Below, one piece after another: positions 37,001 through 44,751 of a DNA stretch of 64,000 bases. The position numbers and the translations under genes are program-made. The notes below the pieces were generated by a model. That model saw nothing but the letters and a program-made list of their open reading frames with translations, had not been told where the DNA came from and made no database searches. The DNA is from Planctomycetaceae bacterium (GTDB lineage Bacteria > Planctomycetota > Planctomycetia > Planctomycetales > Planctomycetaceae): NCBI GenBank assembly GCA_021732995.1, contig JAKFWA010000012.1, positions 88,013-152,012 on the forward strand, in the 5' to 3' direction. Position 1 is the first letter of the stretch. Every line of letters starts with the position of its first letter.

Positions 37001-37321
37001 CGCCGTACCTTGCACGTTCTTGCTTTCGACGTGATGGATGCCGCTGATGTAGAGGAAGTGGTACTCGTAGTAGTTCGTCAGCAAGCCTTCCATCTGCGCG
37101 GGGTCCATACCGCCGTACGGCTGACAGACGTAGATGGTCGGCAAATTCAGAGCCGGGAAGATGTCCACCGGCATGCGTTTGAGTGGCAGGTCAATTCCCA
37201 CTGAGTTCAGCCACTGGTCGACCTGCTTTGGGCGGATTGCTACCAGCGATGTCAGCACGACAGCCAGCAGCGCGACCATCACAGTGATCGGGCGTCGGAG
37301 AGCGAAGTTGATGGGATTCAT
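34043..37321 (-). CDS. RND efflux pump permease
   Basis: Inner-membrane antiporter of 1092 residues with the twelve-helix RND plan: helix 1 at the N terminus, two large periplasmic loops, and helix clusters at about 360-560 and 930-1070. The helix-4 proton-relay pair is Asp418-Glu419 (GILVDEATVEIEN) where AcrB has Asp-Asp, and the position of AcrB Lys940 is Ala977 (GVAMANAILLL). Both changes recur in a branch of bacterial RND pumps. The periplasmic GGMDPAQMEGLLTNYYEYHFLYISGI is typical of the same branch. Substrate unknown. Operon with the adaptor; the outer-membrane factor is divergent. Confidence 0.92.
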   Translation of the reverse strand: MNPINFALRRPITVMVALLAVVLTSLVAIRPKQVDQWLNSVGIDLPLKRMPVDIFPALNLPTIYVCQPYGGMDPAQMEGLLTNYYEYHFLYISGIHHVESKNVQGTALMKLQFHPGTNMAQAMAETINYVNRSRAMMPPGTVPPFVMRFDTGSVPVGYLVLSSETRTATEITDIGLFKVRPMFAALPGVSAPPPFGGSARAIVLRVDPDRLRAYGVSPDEVVSALTSGNTVSPSGNLRLDDSFPIVPSNAMVKDIKDLGNIPIRTGKPPNVYLRDLGVIEDSSDLTTGYSLVNGRRAVYILATKRAEASTMSVIDEIKKALPAMQKELPDDIKVSFEFDQSPYVTGAIRSLVSEGVLGAILTGLMVLLFLRDWRSVVVVVLNIPLAILAAVVGLWLCGQTVNLMTLGGLALAVGILVDEATVEIENIHTQLARGQSIAWAVRNGNAQTAVPRLLAMLCTLAVFVPSFFMEGAARELFVPLSLAVGFSMIASYLLSSTFVPVVCVWLLRHHAEGHPQSVRDAAPAAGNDTRRSSYERIVSRSIAARWIVVPAYLVLTLAGSWIIGSRLGLEIFPITNANEFRIRLRGPDGTHIDRTEKYALDVLDLVKEKVGASNIDLTLGYVGTVPPSFPINSVYQFSRGPEEAILRVALKRGSGIRTEAKKEELRTAFSQAFPQLRVSFEPADIVSEVMSFGSATPIEIAARGGSLAENRDFLKRVEAELAQLPALRDIQISQALDYPTVDIKVDRERAGLSGTTISQITRSVVAATSSSRFVVPNYWPDPKSGIGYQVQVEIPQPRLKTIEDLGAVPLALQKDHSQPLLLRDVAQLQNGSAPGQFDRYNMKRELTMTANISGSDLGRVAREINLALARVKKADDAAKDELVRAGQKPGRITHELRGQIPPLRQITSGLGVGLLLAVLTVFLLLSANFQSFKLALAAVSTAPAVIAGVALMLCLTRTTLNIQSFIGAIMAIGVAMANAILLLTFAETARRSGSSSIEAARQAASSRLRAIAMTSCAMLAGMLPMAFALGESGDQTAPLGRAVIGGLLAATISTLFVLPAVYALLQSRAAQSSGSLDPTDPESAHYSTTETP

Positions 37322-37679
37322 GCCAGATTGATGCCCTTCAAGCGATCCTGCTCAGCTCAGTACGAACGGAAGGAGTGGCGAAAACGCCACTTTCCCGGAG
37401 AGACCGCGAGGTCGCAACACTCGAATGATGAACGCCGGGCACTCCAGCAGAACAGGGTCAGGTTTGTTCTCAATCCGGGTGCTTTATCCGGCGCACAACC
37501 TGCCTGATCCGCAAAGCTTACCTAGTCGGCATTTTCATTGCATTCCGCCGGAGCGAACGGTCGATACAGACTCAGAAACGACGACATATTGGGTCTTTGA
37601 GTGCCACTCAGCTCGCAATGCTTTCCGGAAGCCTGCGCCGCTGGCGGCGTAGTCAACACCCTGCACGGACCTGCAAAGC
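37322..37679. promoter_or_regulatory. divergent control region of the efflux system
   Basis: This 358-base gap separates the pump (minus) from the outer-membrane factor (plus) and must hold both promoters. A perfect hairpin AGTGGCG-AAAA-CGCCACT occupies 37374-37391, about 50 bases upstream of the pump start. A second dyad CGCCGC-TG-GCGGCG lies at 37636-37649, 30 bases before the factor's start. No local repressor gene is present. No coding frame here looks real. Confidence 0.5.
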
Positions 37680-39338
37680 ATGGGCGCTTACGGGAGAAAG
37701 ACTGGCATCGTACTGTGCGGGCTCACTAGCTTGAGCTTGCTGGGTTGCGCGACCGCCCAACCTCTGCCGAAGCCTGTTGCCAACTCGACGGTGAGCAAAG
37801 TCTCAGACGACCAGAGAGCGCCGGCAGTAGTTCCCGTTTCTGGTTGGCGGCCAACGTCACAGAAGTCATCGCCAGCGGAATCAACCGCAATTGAACAAAC
37901 GGCCGGATCGAAGAATGGGCCTCAGCAGGCTCCCTCTGAATTGCCTGCCAGCATCGCCGAAAAAGACGTTCGTTTGATCAAACAGGAACTCCGCCAAGGT
38001 TCCTTGCCAGCGATATCTCAGGATTCGGCTTCTGCCGTCAATTCATCGGCTTACGAGATCGACTTGGCGAGCGTCATGGCCATGTCGAACGCGAATCATC
38101 CCCTGGTTGCGTTCATGCAGTGGCGAGTGCGCGAAGCTGAGGCTCAAACGGTACGGGCCGAGATGCTGTGGTTGCCTTCGCTGCGCGCGGGAGTCAACTT
38201 CAACAAGCACGAAGGACGTATTCAGGATGTGGCCGGAAACATCATCAACACCAGCCGTGGTTCGCTGTACGCCGGCGCTGGTGCTTCGGCCGTGGGTGCA
38301 GGCTCGCCCGCAGTGCCCGGAGTGTTCGCCAGCTTTCATCTGACGGACGCACTGCATCAGCCCGAGATCGCCGAGCAGGAACGCTGCGCCCGGCAATTCG
38401 CCGCCACCGCCACCGAACAAGAGGCGTGGCTGCAAGCTGGCCTCGGTTACATCGAATTGATCCGAGCGCATCAGGAACGCGCCATCGCCAGTGATGTCGT
38501 CGCTCAGTTGGAAGAACTGGAACGCATCACGGGCGACTATGCCCGCACAGGACAGGGATTGAAGTCGGATCATGAGCGCGCTCAAGCTGAATTGGCGATT
38601 CGTCGTAATGACGTTCTCAGAGCGGGTGAAGGGGTTCAGGTCGCCGCTGCGCGGTTGGCTCAGCAGGTCCGACTTGATCCAACGGTCGAGTTACTGCCGC
38701 GTGAATCCGTCATGCAGCCGCTCAGCTTGAGCGCGATATCCAGTTCGCCCCAGCAACTGGTCGCTGATGCGCTGGCCAACCGACCTGAAGCCTCTGAATC
38801 TCGACACCTCGTCTCCCAAGCTGTGACCCGATTGGAACGCGAGAAGTCCGCGCCATGGCTGCCGAGCCTGCTGCTTGGCATGAGCTACGGCGGCTTGACG
38901 GGTGGCCTTGGCGGAGACTTCCGAAATTCGGGTGGCCGATTCGATGGCGACGTGGCGGCCTTTTGGGAAGTACGACAACTGGGCCTCGGCGAGAAGGCTG
39001 CCCGGGACGAAGCCAACGCACGCATCGAGCAGGCCAAGTGGCGTGAAATCTCAACACTCGATCGCATCGCTCGAGAAGTCGTGGAAGCGACCGCACAAGT
39101 AGAGTCCCGCCGGCAGCAGATTGCTCAGGCAGAAACCGCCATTGCTGCGGGACAGCGTTCTTATCAACACAACCGCGAGCGCATTCTGAACGCTCAAGGA
39201 CTACCCATCGAAACCCTGCAGGCAATTCAGGCATTAGGTCAGGCGCGGCGTGAATACCTGCGGTGTGTCGCCGATTACAACGCCGCCCAGCTAACCCAAC
39301 TCCGAGCCCTCGGCTGGCCCACGGGTAAGCTTCTATAG
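37680..39338 (+). CDS. TolC-family outer-membrane efflux lipoprotein
   Basis: Protein of 552 residues with lipobox LLGC (Cys23). After a Ser/Pro-rich segment (about 24-110) come two outer-membrane-efflux repeats with long Ala/Gln/Glu-rich helices: ANHPLVAFMQWRVREAEAQTVRAEMLWLPSLRAGVNFN opens the first, and ALANRPEASESRHLVSQAVTRLEREKSAPWLPSLLLGMSYGG the second. Both have the usual P-x-L strand entry. It would form the outer-membrane exit duct for the divergently encoded pump. The linker before the first repeat is longer than usual. Confidence 0.9.
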   Translation: MGAYGRKTGIVLCGLTSLSLLGCATAQPLPKPVANSTVSKVSDDQRAPAVVPVSGWRPTSQKSSPAESTAIEQTAGSKNGPQQAPSELPASIAEKDVRLIKQELRQGSLPAISQDSASAVNSSAYEIDLASVMAMSNANHPLVAFMQWRVREAEAQTVRAEMLWLPSLRAGVNFNKHEGRIQDVAGNIINTSRGSLYAGAGASAVGAGSPAVPGVFASFHLTDALHQPEIAEQERCARQFAATATEQEAWLQAGLGYIELIRAHQERAIASDVVAQLEELERITGDYARTGQGLKSDHERAQAELAIRRNDVLRAGEGVQVAAARLAQQVRLDPTVELLPRESVMQPLSLSAISSSPQQLVADALANRPEASESRHLVSQAVTRLEREKSAPWLPSLLLGMSYGGLTGGLGGDFRNSGGRFDGDVAAFWEVRQLGLGEKAARDEANARIEQAKWREISTLDRIAREVVEATAQVESRRQQIAQAETAIAAGQRSYQHNRERILNAQGLPIETLQAIQALGQARREYLRCVADYNAAQLTQLRALGWPTGKLL

Positions 39339-39439
39339 CCCTCGACGCGCGAACCACCTGAGGGATGTCGCCTGAATCGAAAGGCTCGACATTCCTTGAT
39401 AGTTCAGAGTTGCTCATCAGAACAGACACCATCCAATGG

Positions 39440-40921
39440 TCAGGACACTTCGTTGACAGAGAAGACGTGCCCGCCCCAAGCGGGTAAGTCCACGAAAAGA
39501 CCATTGGCTGCGAGTTCCCCGCCCGACCAGTCGAAGGTGGCATTGCTGATCAGGTCGTGGAAACGGTACGCCTTGTTATGCTCGATATTGAACGGCAAAC
39601 GGAGCTTGGTTTGGCTCTGATGATCGGAATAGTTCACTGCCGTAATGAGACGCTCGGTCGGCGATTTCTCCCAGGCAAACGCGATGAAGCAATCGTTGGT
39701 CGGATTACCGTCCCAGGCGGGGCGAGCTTCGACCAGTTGCCAGTTTCCATCGCGCACCGCTGGCTGTCGCAGGGCGCCCAGGAGCTGGTTGTAAAATTCG
39801 AACAATGCTCCGTCCCTCGGCTCGATCGGAGCCCTAACGAGGTGGGGAGAGATGCGTTTGTGACGACCTTCAAACTGACCTTGATGGAAGAAACGCAGAC
39901 CCGGTGACAAAAACGTGACGATGGCACCGGCACGATGCTTGGCTGTATCAAAGGTGGCCGCTGCGCGGGGCTCATCGTGATTCTCAAGGAATCGAGCCAG
40001 GTGGTCCTGGTAGTCGAGGCCCGCATGAAAGTGTTCGCGAATAGGACGGGCATGCCCGCCACGCAGGCGGTCGTAAAGACACTTGTCGTAGGCGTAGTTG
40101 AAGCCCTGTTGTTGCAACGTCCATTCGAGATCCCAATAGACCTCGGCCATAAAAACAAAGCCGGGGGCTTTCTCATGGACACGCGGAATTGCGGTCGGCC
40201 AGAACGGTTTGGAATCAATACCCCAAGTGCGTGAGAACACGTCCGGCAAGACGAGCATTGCCATATCGCAGCGGACTCCGTCGCACTGGCCCGCTATGCG
40301 AATCAGTTCGCGGGTCATCGCTTCCTGCAGCGCCGGGTTGCCATAGTTGAGCTGTATCGTATCCGGCCAGCCGTCGAAGTATGGGTCGCGGCCGTGTGCG
40401 AACAACCGCGAGCCGGTCTTCGTCGGGACCCAGAAATAGTTCTTCGGAGCGCGAGCCAAATCGATCTCGCTACCGCCGACGAAATAGTCGGGATTCTGCT
40501 CGACCCAAGGGTGATCGGGAGCCATGTGATTCGGAACGAAATCGAGCATCAGCTTGAGACCGCGTTTCTTCAGTCGCGCTCGTAAGCGAGCCAGCGCCGC
40601 GTCACCACCGAGATCGCGATGGACTGTGTAACCCGTGATAGCGAAGCCGGAGCCAGCGATATCGCTGTCAGTCAGGTCGGGTAGCGTTTGTTCAAATTCG
40701 TGACGCCATTCTGCATTCGACCGAGAAATCTTCTGCGCGAACTCGCCGGTTTGCCAGACGCTCAGGAACCAGATCCAGTCGAAGCCTTGGCGAGCGAACT
40801 CGTCGAGAGCGGCATCGGGAATATCATCCAAGGTCGCGCGGCGACCGATGGCTCGAGATAACTCGGTCAGCCAAACACGAGTATTGATTTGGTACAGTGA
40901 TGGGTATCGGGGGTTGGTCAT
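39440..40921 (-). CDS. GH13 alpha-amylase family protein
   Basis: Glycoside hydrolase of 493 residues without a signal peptide, so cytoplasmic. The GH13 conserved regions are present: DFVPNH (region I, 127-132), GVRCDM with the nucleophile Asp219, FMAEVYW with the acid/base Glu260, and ENHDEPR with the third carboxylate Asp316. The C-terminal beta domain ends in LPAWGGHVFSVNEV. Products acting on maltodextrin or glycogen fit the nearby phosphoketolase, GH63-like and glycogen phosphorylase sequences. Exact specificity is unclear. Confidence 0.88.
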   Translation of the reverse strand: MTNPRYPSLYQINTRVWLTELSRAIGRRATLDDIPDAALDEFARQGFDWIWFLSVWQTGEFAQKISRSNAEWRHEFEQTLPDLTDSDIAGSGFAITGYTVHRDLGGDAALARLRARLKKRGLKLMLDFVPNHMAPDHPWVEQNPDYFVGGSEIDLARAPKNYFWVPTKTGSRLFAHGRDPYFDGWPDTIQLNYGNPALQEAMTRELIRIAGQCDGVRCDMAMLVLPDVFSRTWGIDSKPFWPTAIPRVHEKAPGFVFMAEVYWDLEWTLQQQGFNYAYDKCLYDRLRGGHARPIREHFHAGLDYQDHLARFLENHDEPRAAATFDTAKHRAGAIVTFLSPGLRFFHQGQFEGRHKRISPHLVRAPIEPRDGALFEFYNQLLGALRQPAVRDGNWQLVEARPAWDGNPTNDCFIAFAWEKSPTERLITAVNYSDHQSQTKLRLPFNIEHNKAYRFHDLISNATFDWSGGELAANGLFVDLPAWGGHVFSVNEVS

Positions 40922-41156
40922 TGTTGTTTTCCGAGCGCAGCGATTTAGGTTATTCCGCAGCAGCTAATACTCAGGTTCTTGGGCTGTCTGGACGCACTAC
41001 CGGGGCGAAAGGACAACTTTCCAGTTTTGCTTCGTGTTCATGATCAATCTGGCCGCATTTTGAAGCTTCGTCGAACTCCGGTTGAGCTGGCCCATGTGCT
41101 GATTGATGTCGCGAGGCTTCTGAAGGGAAGGGTGACCTGGTCAATGGAAATGTTGC

Positions 41157-42788
41157 TCAAGGCTTCAAATCCCACGCTTTGAGTTGCTTTGCTGCTGTAC
41201 CGAACGGGCCAAGCTGGTAAACGGCCGCACCTGCTGGTGAGAACGTGAAGTCTTCAAACGGCTCAGTGAGCATCGCATCAAGATAGTCGCGCGGAGCGAC
41301 GCCCGTGCTGACGTGCGGACTAAAGCTCTCGCCTGACATCTTCGGTACGAAGGTTGAGACGTATTCGATGATGGCCGCATCAGTGGCGGGATCGTCGTGC
41401 GGAGCCGTGAACGCACTGATCGGGCCGATCTTCACCATGAACGGCCTCGCGGCGGCAATGATGTCGGCTTGCAGCTTGAGTATCTCCGGCGTCGGTTGAG
41501 CGCAGATACCAGCGACGCCTGTTGGGCCGGTGGGTGCGTAATAAAACTTGAACGCCTTCAGCTTCATGGCATGAACATTGGCTGCGGCAAACACCTTCTC
41601 TTCGGCGGTATAAAAGTTCTCCAAGTCCGCCGTTCGGACAAAACACTGCAGCATCGTGATGTGCGGAGTGTGAGTCGCGTCCAGCGCAAATCCTTTCGGG
41701 AAGACTTTTAGCAGGCGGGCGTTGTTGGCGGTGGCGTGCTTGAGCATGGTCACGTCCGGTTGCAACAGGATGTCGATCGCAATGATCTCGGACCGCGCCG
41801 CAGCGAACACGGTCTTCCAGTCTTCCTTCATGCTGACGACGGTCCAGCCTTTCGCGAGGGCTTCGTCGAGACCCTTATCAAGTTTGGCGAGGTGGTCCGT
41901 GCGGTCGTAGGCATACTCGCGTCCGCCGTCATCGTGATGGACGTAGAGACAAAAACGTGCGCCGCTGCCCGCACCGGTATATTGGAGCATTTGCAGATCG
42001 CCGTCCGAATTACCAAACGCCGCGATCGGCCGGCGGCCGATGTGCTGATTGATGCCAACCGGCTTGCCACCCTTGTCGTCGTTGAAGTTCAACTCTGGCA
42101 ACCGCACGATCATCGGCTGGCCATCGCGTAGTTCGAACTTCGTCTTCACGCTGCTGCCAATCACCTGCTCCGGTGGAATGCCATAGGCCACTTCTGCCCA
42201 TGGGCGTATGAACTCAATGCCGCCGCCAGAGACAATGAAGTTCTTGAAGCCGTTGGCACGCAAGTAGGCGAGCACTTCGAGCATTGGCTGGTAGGTCATG
42301 TCGAGGAATCGCTTGCCAGTCGTCGGATGCTTCGCGGTGGCGATCCAGTTCTTCGCAATCTTCTCGAACTCCACCGTGGTCATGCCCGTGTGCGTGGCCA
42401 TGAAAATCTCCAAGAGCGCACGTTCGCCACCAGCCGCCGCAGTCTTCAGATCGCCCTTAAGCAGCGAGGCGAACGGTTCCTTGTCCTGCCACTCTGGATG
42501 CTGCGGCGCGAGGGCCTTCACGCGGTCGAGAGCGAAGTAGAGTTGCACGGGTAGCGGCTTCTCGCACCAGAGCGTGCCGTCATTATCAAACGTCGCGATG
42601 CGCTCAGCGACGGGCACGAAGTCCGGTGAGCCGTCTTTCGTCACCTTCTCAACGAAAGCCACAAGAGATTTCTTCGCCGGACCATCTTTCCACGATGGCA
42701 ACGGGTCGGCGGCGCGGGTGGTGGTCGCTGCAAATATCAATATGCAAACGAACGCAACCGCGCGAGGCAAATGGTAAGAAGACGTCAT
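41157..42788 (-). CDS. exported HAD phosphatase fused to a 2H phosphoesterase-like domain
   Basis: Protein of 543 residues with a signal peptide (MTSSYHLPRAVAFVCILIF...RAADP). I start it at 42788; an in-frame ATG at 42833 would put 15 extra residues before the signal. The first domain (about 35-325) is a HAD phosphatase of the phosphoserine phosphatase-like kind: motif I FDNDGTLW (Asp68, Asp70), motif II in NFIVSGGG, motif IV GNSDGDLQML. The second domain (about 340-543) has two H-x-(T/S)-x motifs, HITM at His376 and HVST at His492, the hallmark of 2H phosphoesterases such as 2'-5' RNA ligases. It could act on phosphodiesters and then remove the phosphate. I know of no named protein with this pairing. 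Confidence 0.8.
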   Translation of the reverse strand: MTSSYHLPRAVAFVCILIFAATTTRAADPLPSWKDGPAKKSLVAFVEKVTKDGSPDFVPVAERIATFDNDGTLWCEKPLPVQLYFALDRVKALAPQHPEWQDKEPFASLLKGDLKTAAAGGERALLEIFMATHTGMTTVEFEKIAKNWIATAKHPTTGKRFLDMTYQPMLEVLAYLRANGFKNFIVSGGGIEFIRPWAEVAYGIPPEQVIGSSVKTKFELRDGQPMIVRLPELNFNDDKGGKPVGINQHIGRRPIAAFGNSDGDLQMLQYTGAGSGARFCLYVHHDDGGREYAYDRTDHLAKLDKGLDEALAKGWTVVSMKEDWKTVFAAARSEIIAIDILLQPDVTMLKHATANNARLLKVFPKGFALDATHTPHITMLQCFVRTADLENFYTAEEKVFAAANVHAMKLKAFKFYYAPTGPTGVAGICAQPTPEILKLQADIIAAARPFMVKIGPISAFTAPHDDPATDAAIIEYVSTFVPKMSGESFSPHVSTGVAPRDYLDAMLTEPFEDFTFSPAGAAVYQLGPFGTAAKQLKAWDLKP

Positions 42789-42865
42789 CGAGTAAATTCC
42801 AACAACGTGCAGGCGAAAGGAGCGACCGGACACAGCATCCGGTCGCTCGAAATAATGGGCAACGC

Positions 42866-44656
42866 TTACTTCGACTGCGGTTCCTTCAGATTCTGTAGGA
42901 CTTCGTCGAGGTTAAAACTTGCCGCCTTCTGACGCTGCGGATAGTCCTTGAACGTCATGAGGAACTGGCCCACATAGTCCTGCGCTGGAACGAGCAGGAA
43001 GACGTGATCCATTAACCAGTCGTAGTAAGTGTTCGACGTCACGTCGGCCCGTTCATACGGGTCGGTGCGAAGGTTGAAGATCTTCGGGACTCGCAGAGTC
43101 ACGAATGGCTCGGCCCAAATCCGCATCGTTCCCTGAACGCGCTGTTCCATGAACACGATCTTCCAGTTGTCGTAGCGCAGGGCGGTGAGTTGCTGATCGT
43201 CATTGCAATACAGGAACGATTCGCGTGGGCTCTTCTCAACTTGTCCGGTCAGGTACGGCACGAGGTTGTACCCATCGAGATGCACCTTGTAGGTCGCCTG
43301 GCCAATCTTGTAGCCCTTGAGCAGCTTCTCCTTCGTGTCGCTCTCGCCAGCGATGGCCAGAAGGGTCGGCAGCCAGTCGTGGTGACCAATCATCTGGTTC
43401 GACACGCTGCCCGGCTTGATTTTGCCCGGCCATCGAACCATGCAAGGCACGCGATACGCGCCTTCCCAGTTCGTGTTCTTCTCGCTGCGGAACGGTGTCA
43501 TCGCTCCGTCCGGCCACGAATTCATGTGCGGGCCATTATCGGTCGAGTACATGACGAACGTGTTATCGGCAATGCCCGCGTCGTCGATAGCCTTGAGCAC
43601 CGTGCCGACGTTCTTGTCGTGATCCATCATCACGTCGTGATACTCACTCTGCCACCGGCCAGATTGCCCCTTACTCTCCGGCTTAGCGTGAGTGCGCAAG
43701 TGCATGTGAGTGAAATTGACCCACGCAAAGAACGGCTTGTCCGCCTTAGCTTGCCGCTTGATGAAGTCGACCGAGCGATCCGCAATGTCGTCGTCGATGG
43801 TCTCCATCCGCTTCCTGGTCAGTGGGCCAGTATCCTTGATGATCTGCTTGCCGACCTTGCCGAACCGCGGATCGACGGTTTCGTCATCCTTGTCGCTGGC
43901 CTTGCAATCCATCACGCCGCGCGGACCGTACTTGGCTCGGAACGCGGGATCCTTCGGGTAGTCCGAGTGCTCCGGCTCTTCCTCGGCGTTCAAGTGGTAC
44001 AGATTGCCGTAAAACTCATCGAAGCCGTGAACGGTCGGTAGAAACTCATTGCGATCTCCGAGGTGGTTCTTGCCGATCTGTGCCGTGGCATAGCCAAGCG
44101 GCTTGAGCAATTCTGCGATCGTCGGGTCTTCCTTCCGCAAGCCGAGTGTCGCGGCTGGCAATCCGACTTTCGTCATACCGGTGCGCAGACCATGCTGCCC
44201 CGTGATGAATGATGCCCGCCCCGCCGTGCAACTCTGCTCGGCGTAGTAATCGGTGAAGATCATTCCTTCCTTGGCGACTCGATCTATGTTTGGCGTGCGA
44301 TAGCCCATCAGCCCCATCGAGTAGGCGCTGATGTTTGACTGACCGACGTCATCCCCCCAGATGATGACGATGTTCGGTTTCTTACCCGCCTTGGTCGCGT
44401 TCTCCACTTGGACCAAAGTCTCAGCATTGGCTACTGCGACCGCATCGGCGAGAGCCAATGTGCGGTCGAGTTTCGCGTCGCAGCACGGAGTCTTGGCTTC
44501 AATCTCATTAGCGATCGCGTCAACGGCGACAGCACTCGCAGGTCGAACCGTGTCGGCTCGCGCCGGTGCGGGCGTGTCGCCAGTTGCCGCAATGAAGCCG
44601 AGTACGGCTCCTGTCGCGAGCACGGCGACGCTTTGAAGTTGCTTAGACAATCTCAC
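42866..44656 (-). CDS. arylsulfatase (type I, formylglycine-dependent)
   Basis: Exported sulfatase of 596 residues. The N terminus is a hydrophobic signal; residues 30-90 are an Ala-rich spacer containing a CC pair. The catalytic domain opens with KPNIVIIWGDDVG, whose two Asp are calcium ligands. The modification motif is CTAGR (Cys143), the C-x-(P/A)-x-R form converted to formylglycine. Substrate/metal motifs GKNHLGD and STDNGPHMNSWPDG are typical. It lies directly downstream of a formylglycine-generating enzyme gene. GTG start at 44656, AAGGCAG just upstream. Natural substrate unknown; planctomycete sulfatases usually act on algal sulfated polysaccharides. Confidence 0.92.
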   Translation of the reverse strand: MRLSKQLQSVAVLATGAVLGFIAATGDTPAPARADTVRPASAVAVDAIANEIEAKTPCCDAKLDRTLALADAVAVANAETLVQVENATKAGKKPNIVIIWGDDVGQSNISAYSMGLMGYRTPNIDRVAKEGMIFTDYYAEQSCTAGRASFITGQHGLRTGMTKVGLPAATLGLRKEDPTIAELLKPLGYATAQIGKNHLGDRNEFLPTVHGFDEFYGNLYHLNAEEEPEHSDYPKDPAFRAKYGPRGVMDCKASDKDDETVDPRFGKVGKQIIKDTGPLTRKRMETIDDDIADRSVDFIKRQAKADKPFFAWVNFTHMHLRTHAKPESKGQSGRWQSEYHDVMMDHDKNVGTVLKAIDDAGIADNTFVMYSTDNGPHMNSWPDGAMTPFRSEKNTNWEGAYRVPCMVRWPGKIKPGSVSNQMIGHHDWLPTLLAIAGESDTKEKLLKGYKIGQATYKVHLDGYNLVPYLTGQVEKSPRESFLYCNDDQQLTALRYDNWKIVFMEQRVQGTMRIWAEPFVTLRVPKIFNLRTDPYERADVTSNTYYDWLMDHVFLLVPAQDYVGQFLMTFKDYPQRQKAASFNLDEVLQNLKEPQSK

Positions 44657-44703
44657 AGATGCTGCCTTTCAAAAGAGCTTCGATTCACTCCTGTCGCCGT
44701 CGT

Positions 44704-44748
44704 CGACGCAGCATGCGTCGAGTACGGCGGACGCAGGCAGCGTCCGCC
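44704..44748. repeat. two adjacent GC-rich hairpins between FGE and sulfatase genes
   Basis: Hairpin one is CGACGCA-GCA-TGCGTCG (44704-44720). Hairpin two is GGCGGACGC-AGGCA-GCGTCCGCC (44726-44748). Both have perfect arms. They fill the gap between two cotranscribed genes and begin four bases after the FGE stop. I recall similar text recurring in planctomycete intergenic regions, so this may be a REP-like element; it could also set the ratio of the two proteins by stabilising mRNA. Confidence 0.7.
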
Positions 44749-44751
44749 ACG

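Noticed and set aside
40979..41182. 67-codon plus-strand frame in the gap between the HAD/2H and GH13 genes (LRVHDQSGRILKLRRTPVELAHVLIDVARLL)
   Set aside because: Looks mildly protein-like but uses a TTG start without ribosome site, overlaps the convergent gene and matches nothing I know.
43190..44041. 283-codon plus-strand frame antisense to the sulfatase
   Set aside because: Arg/His/Val-rich shadow of a gene with intact catalytic motifs.
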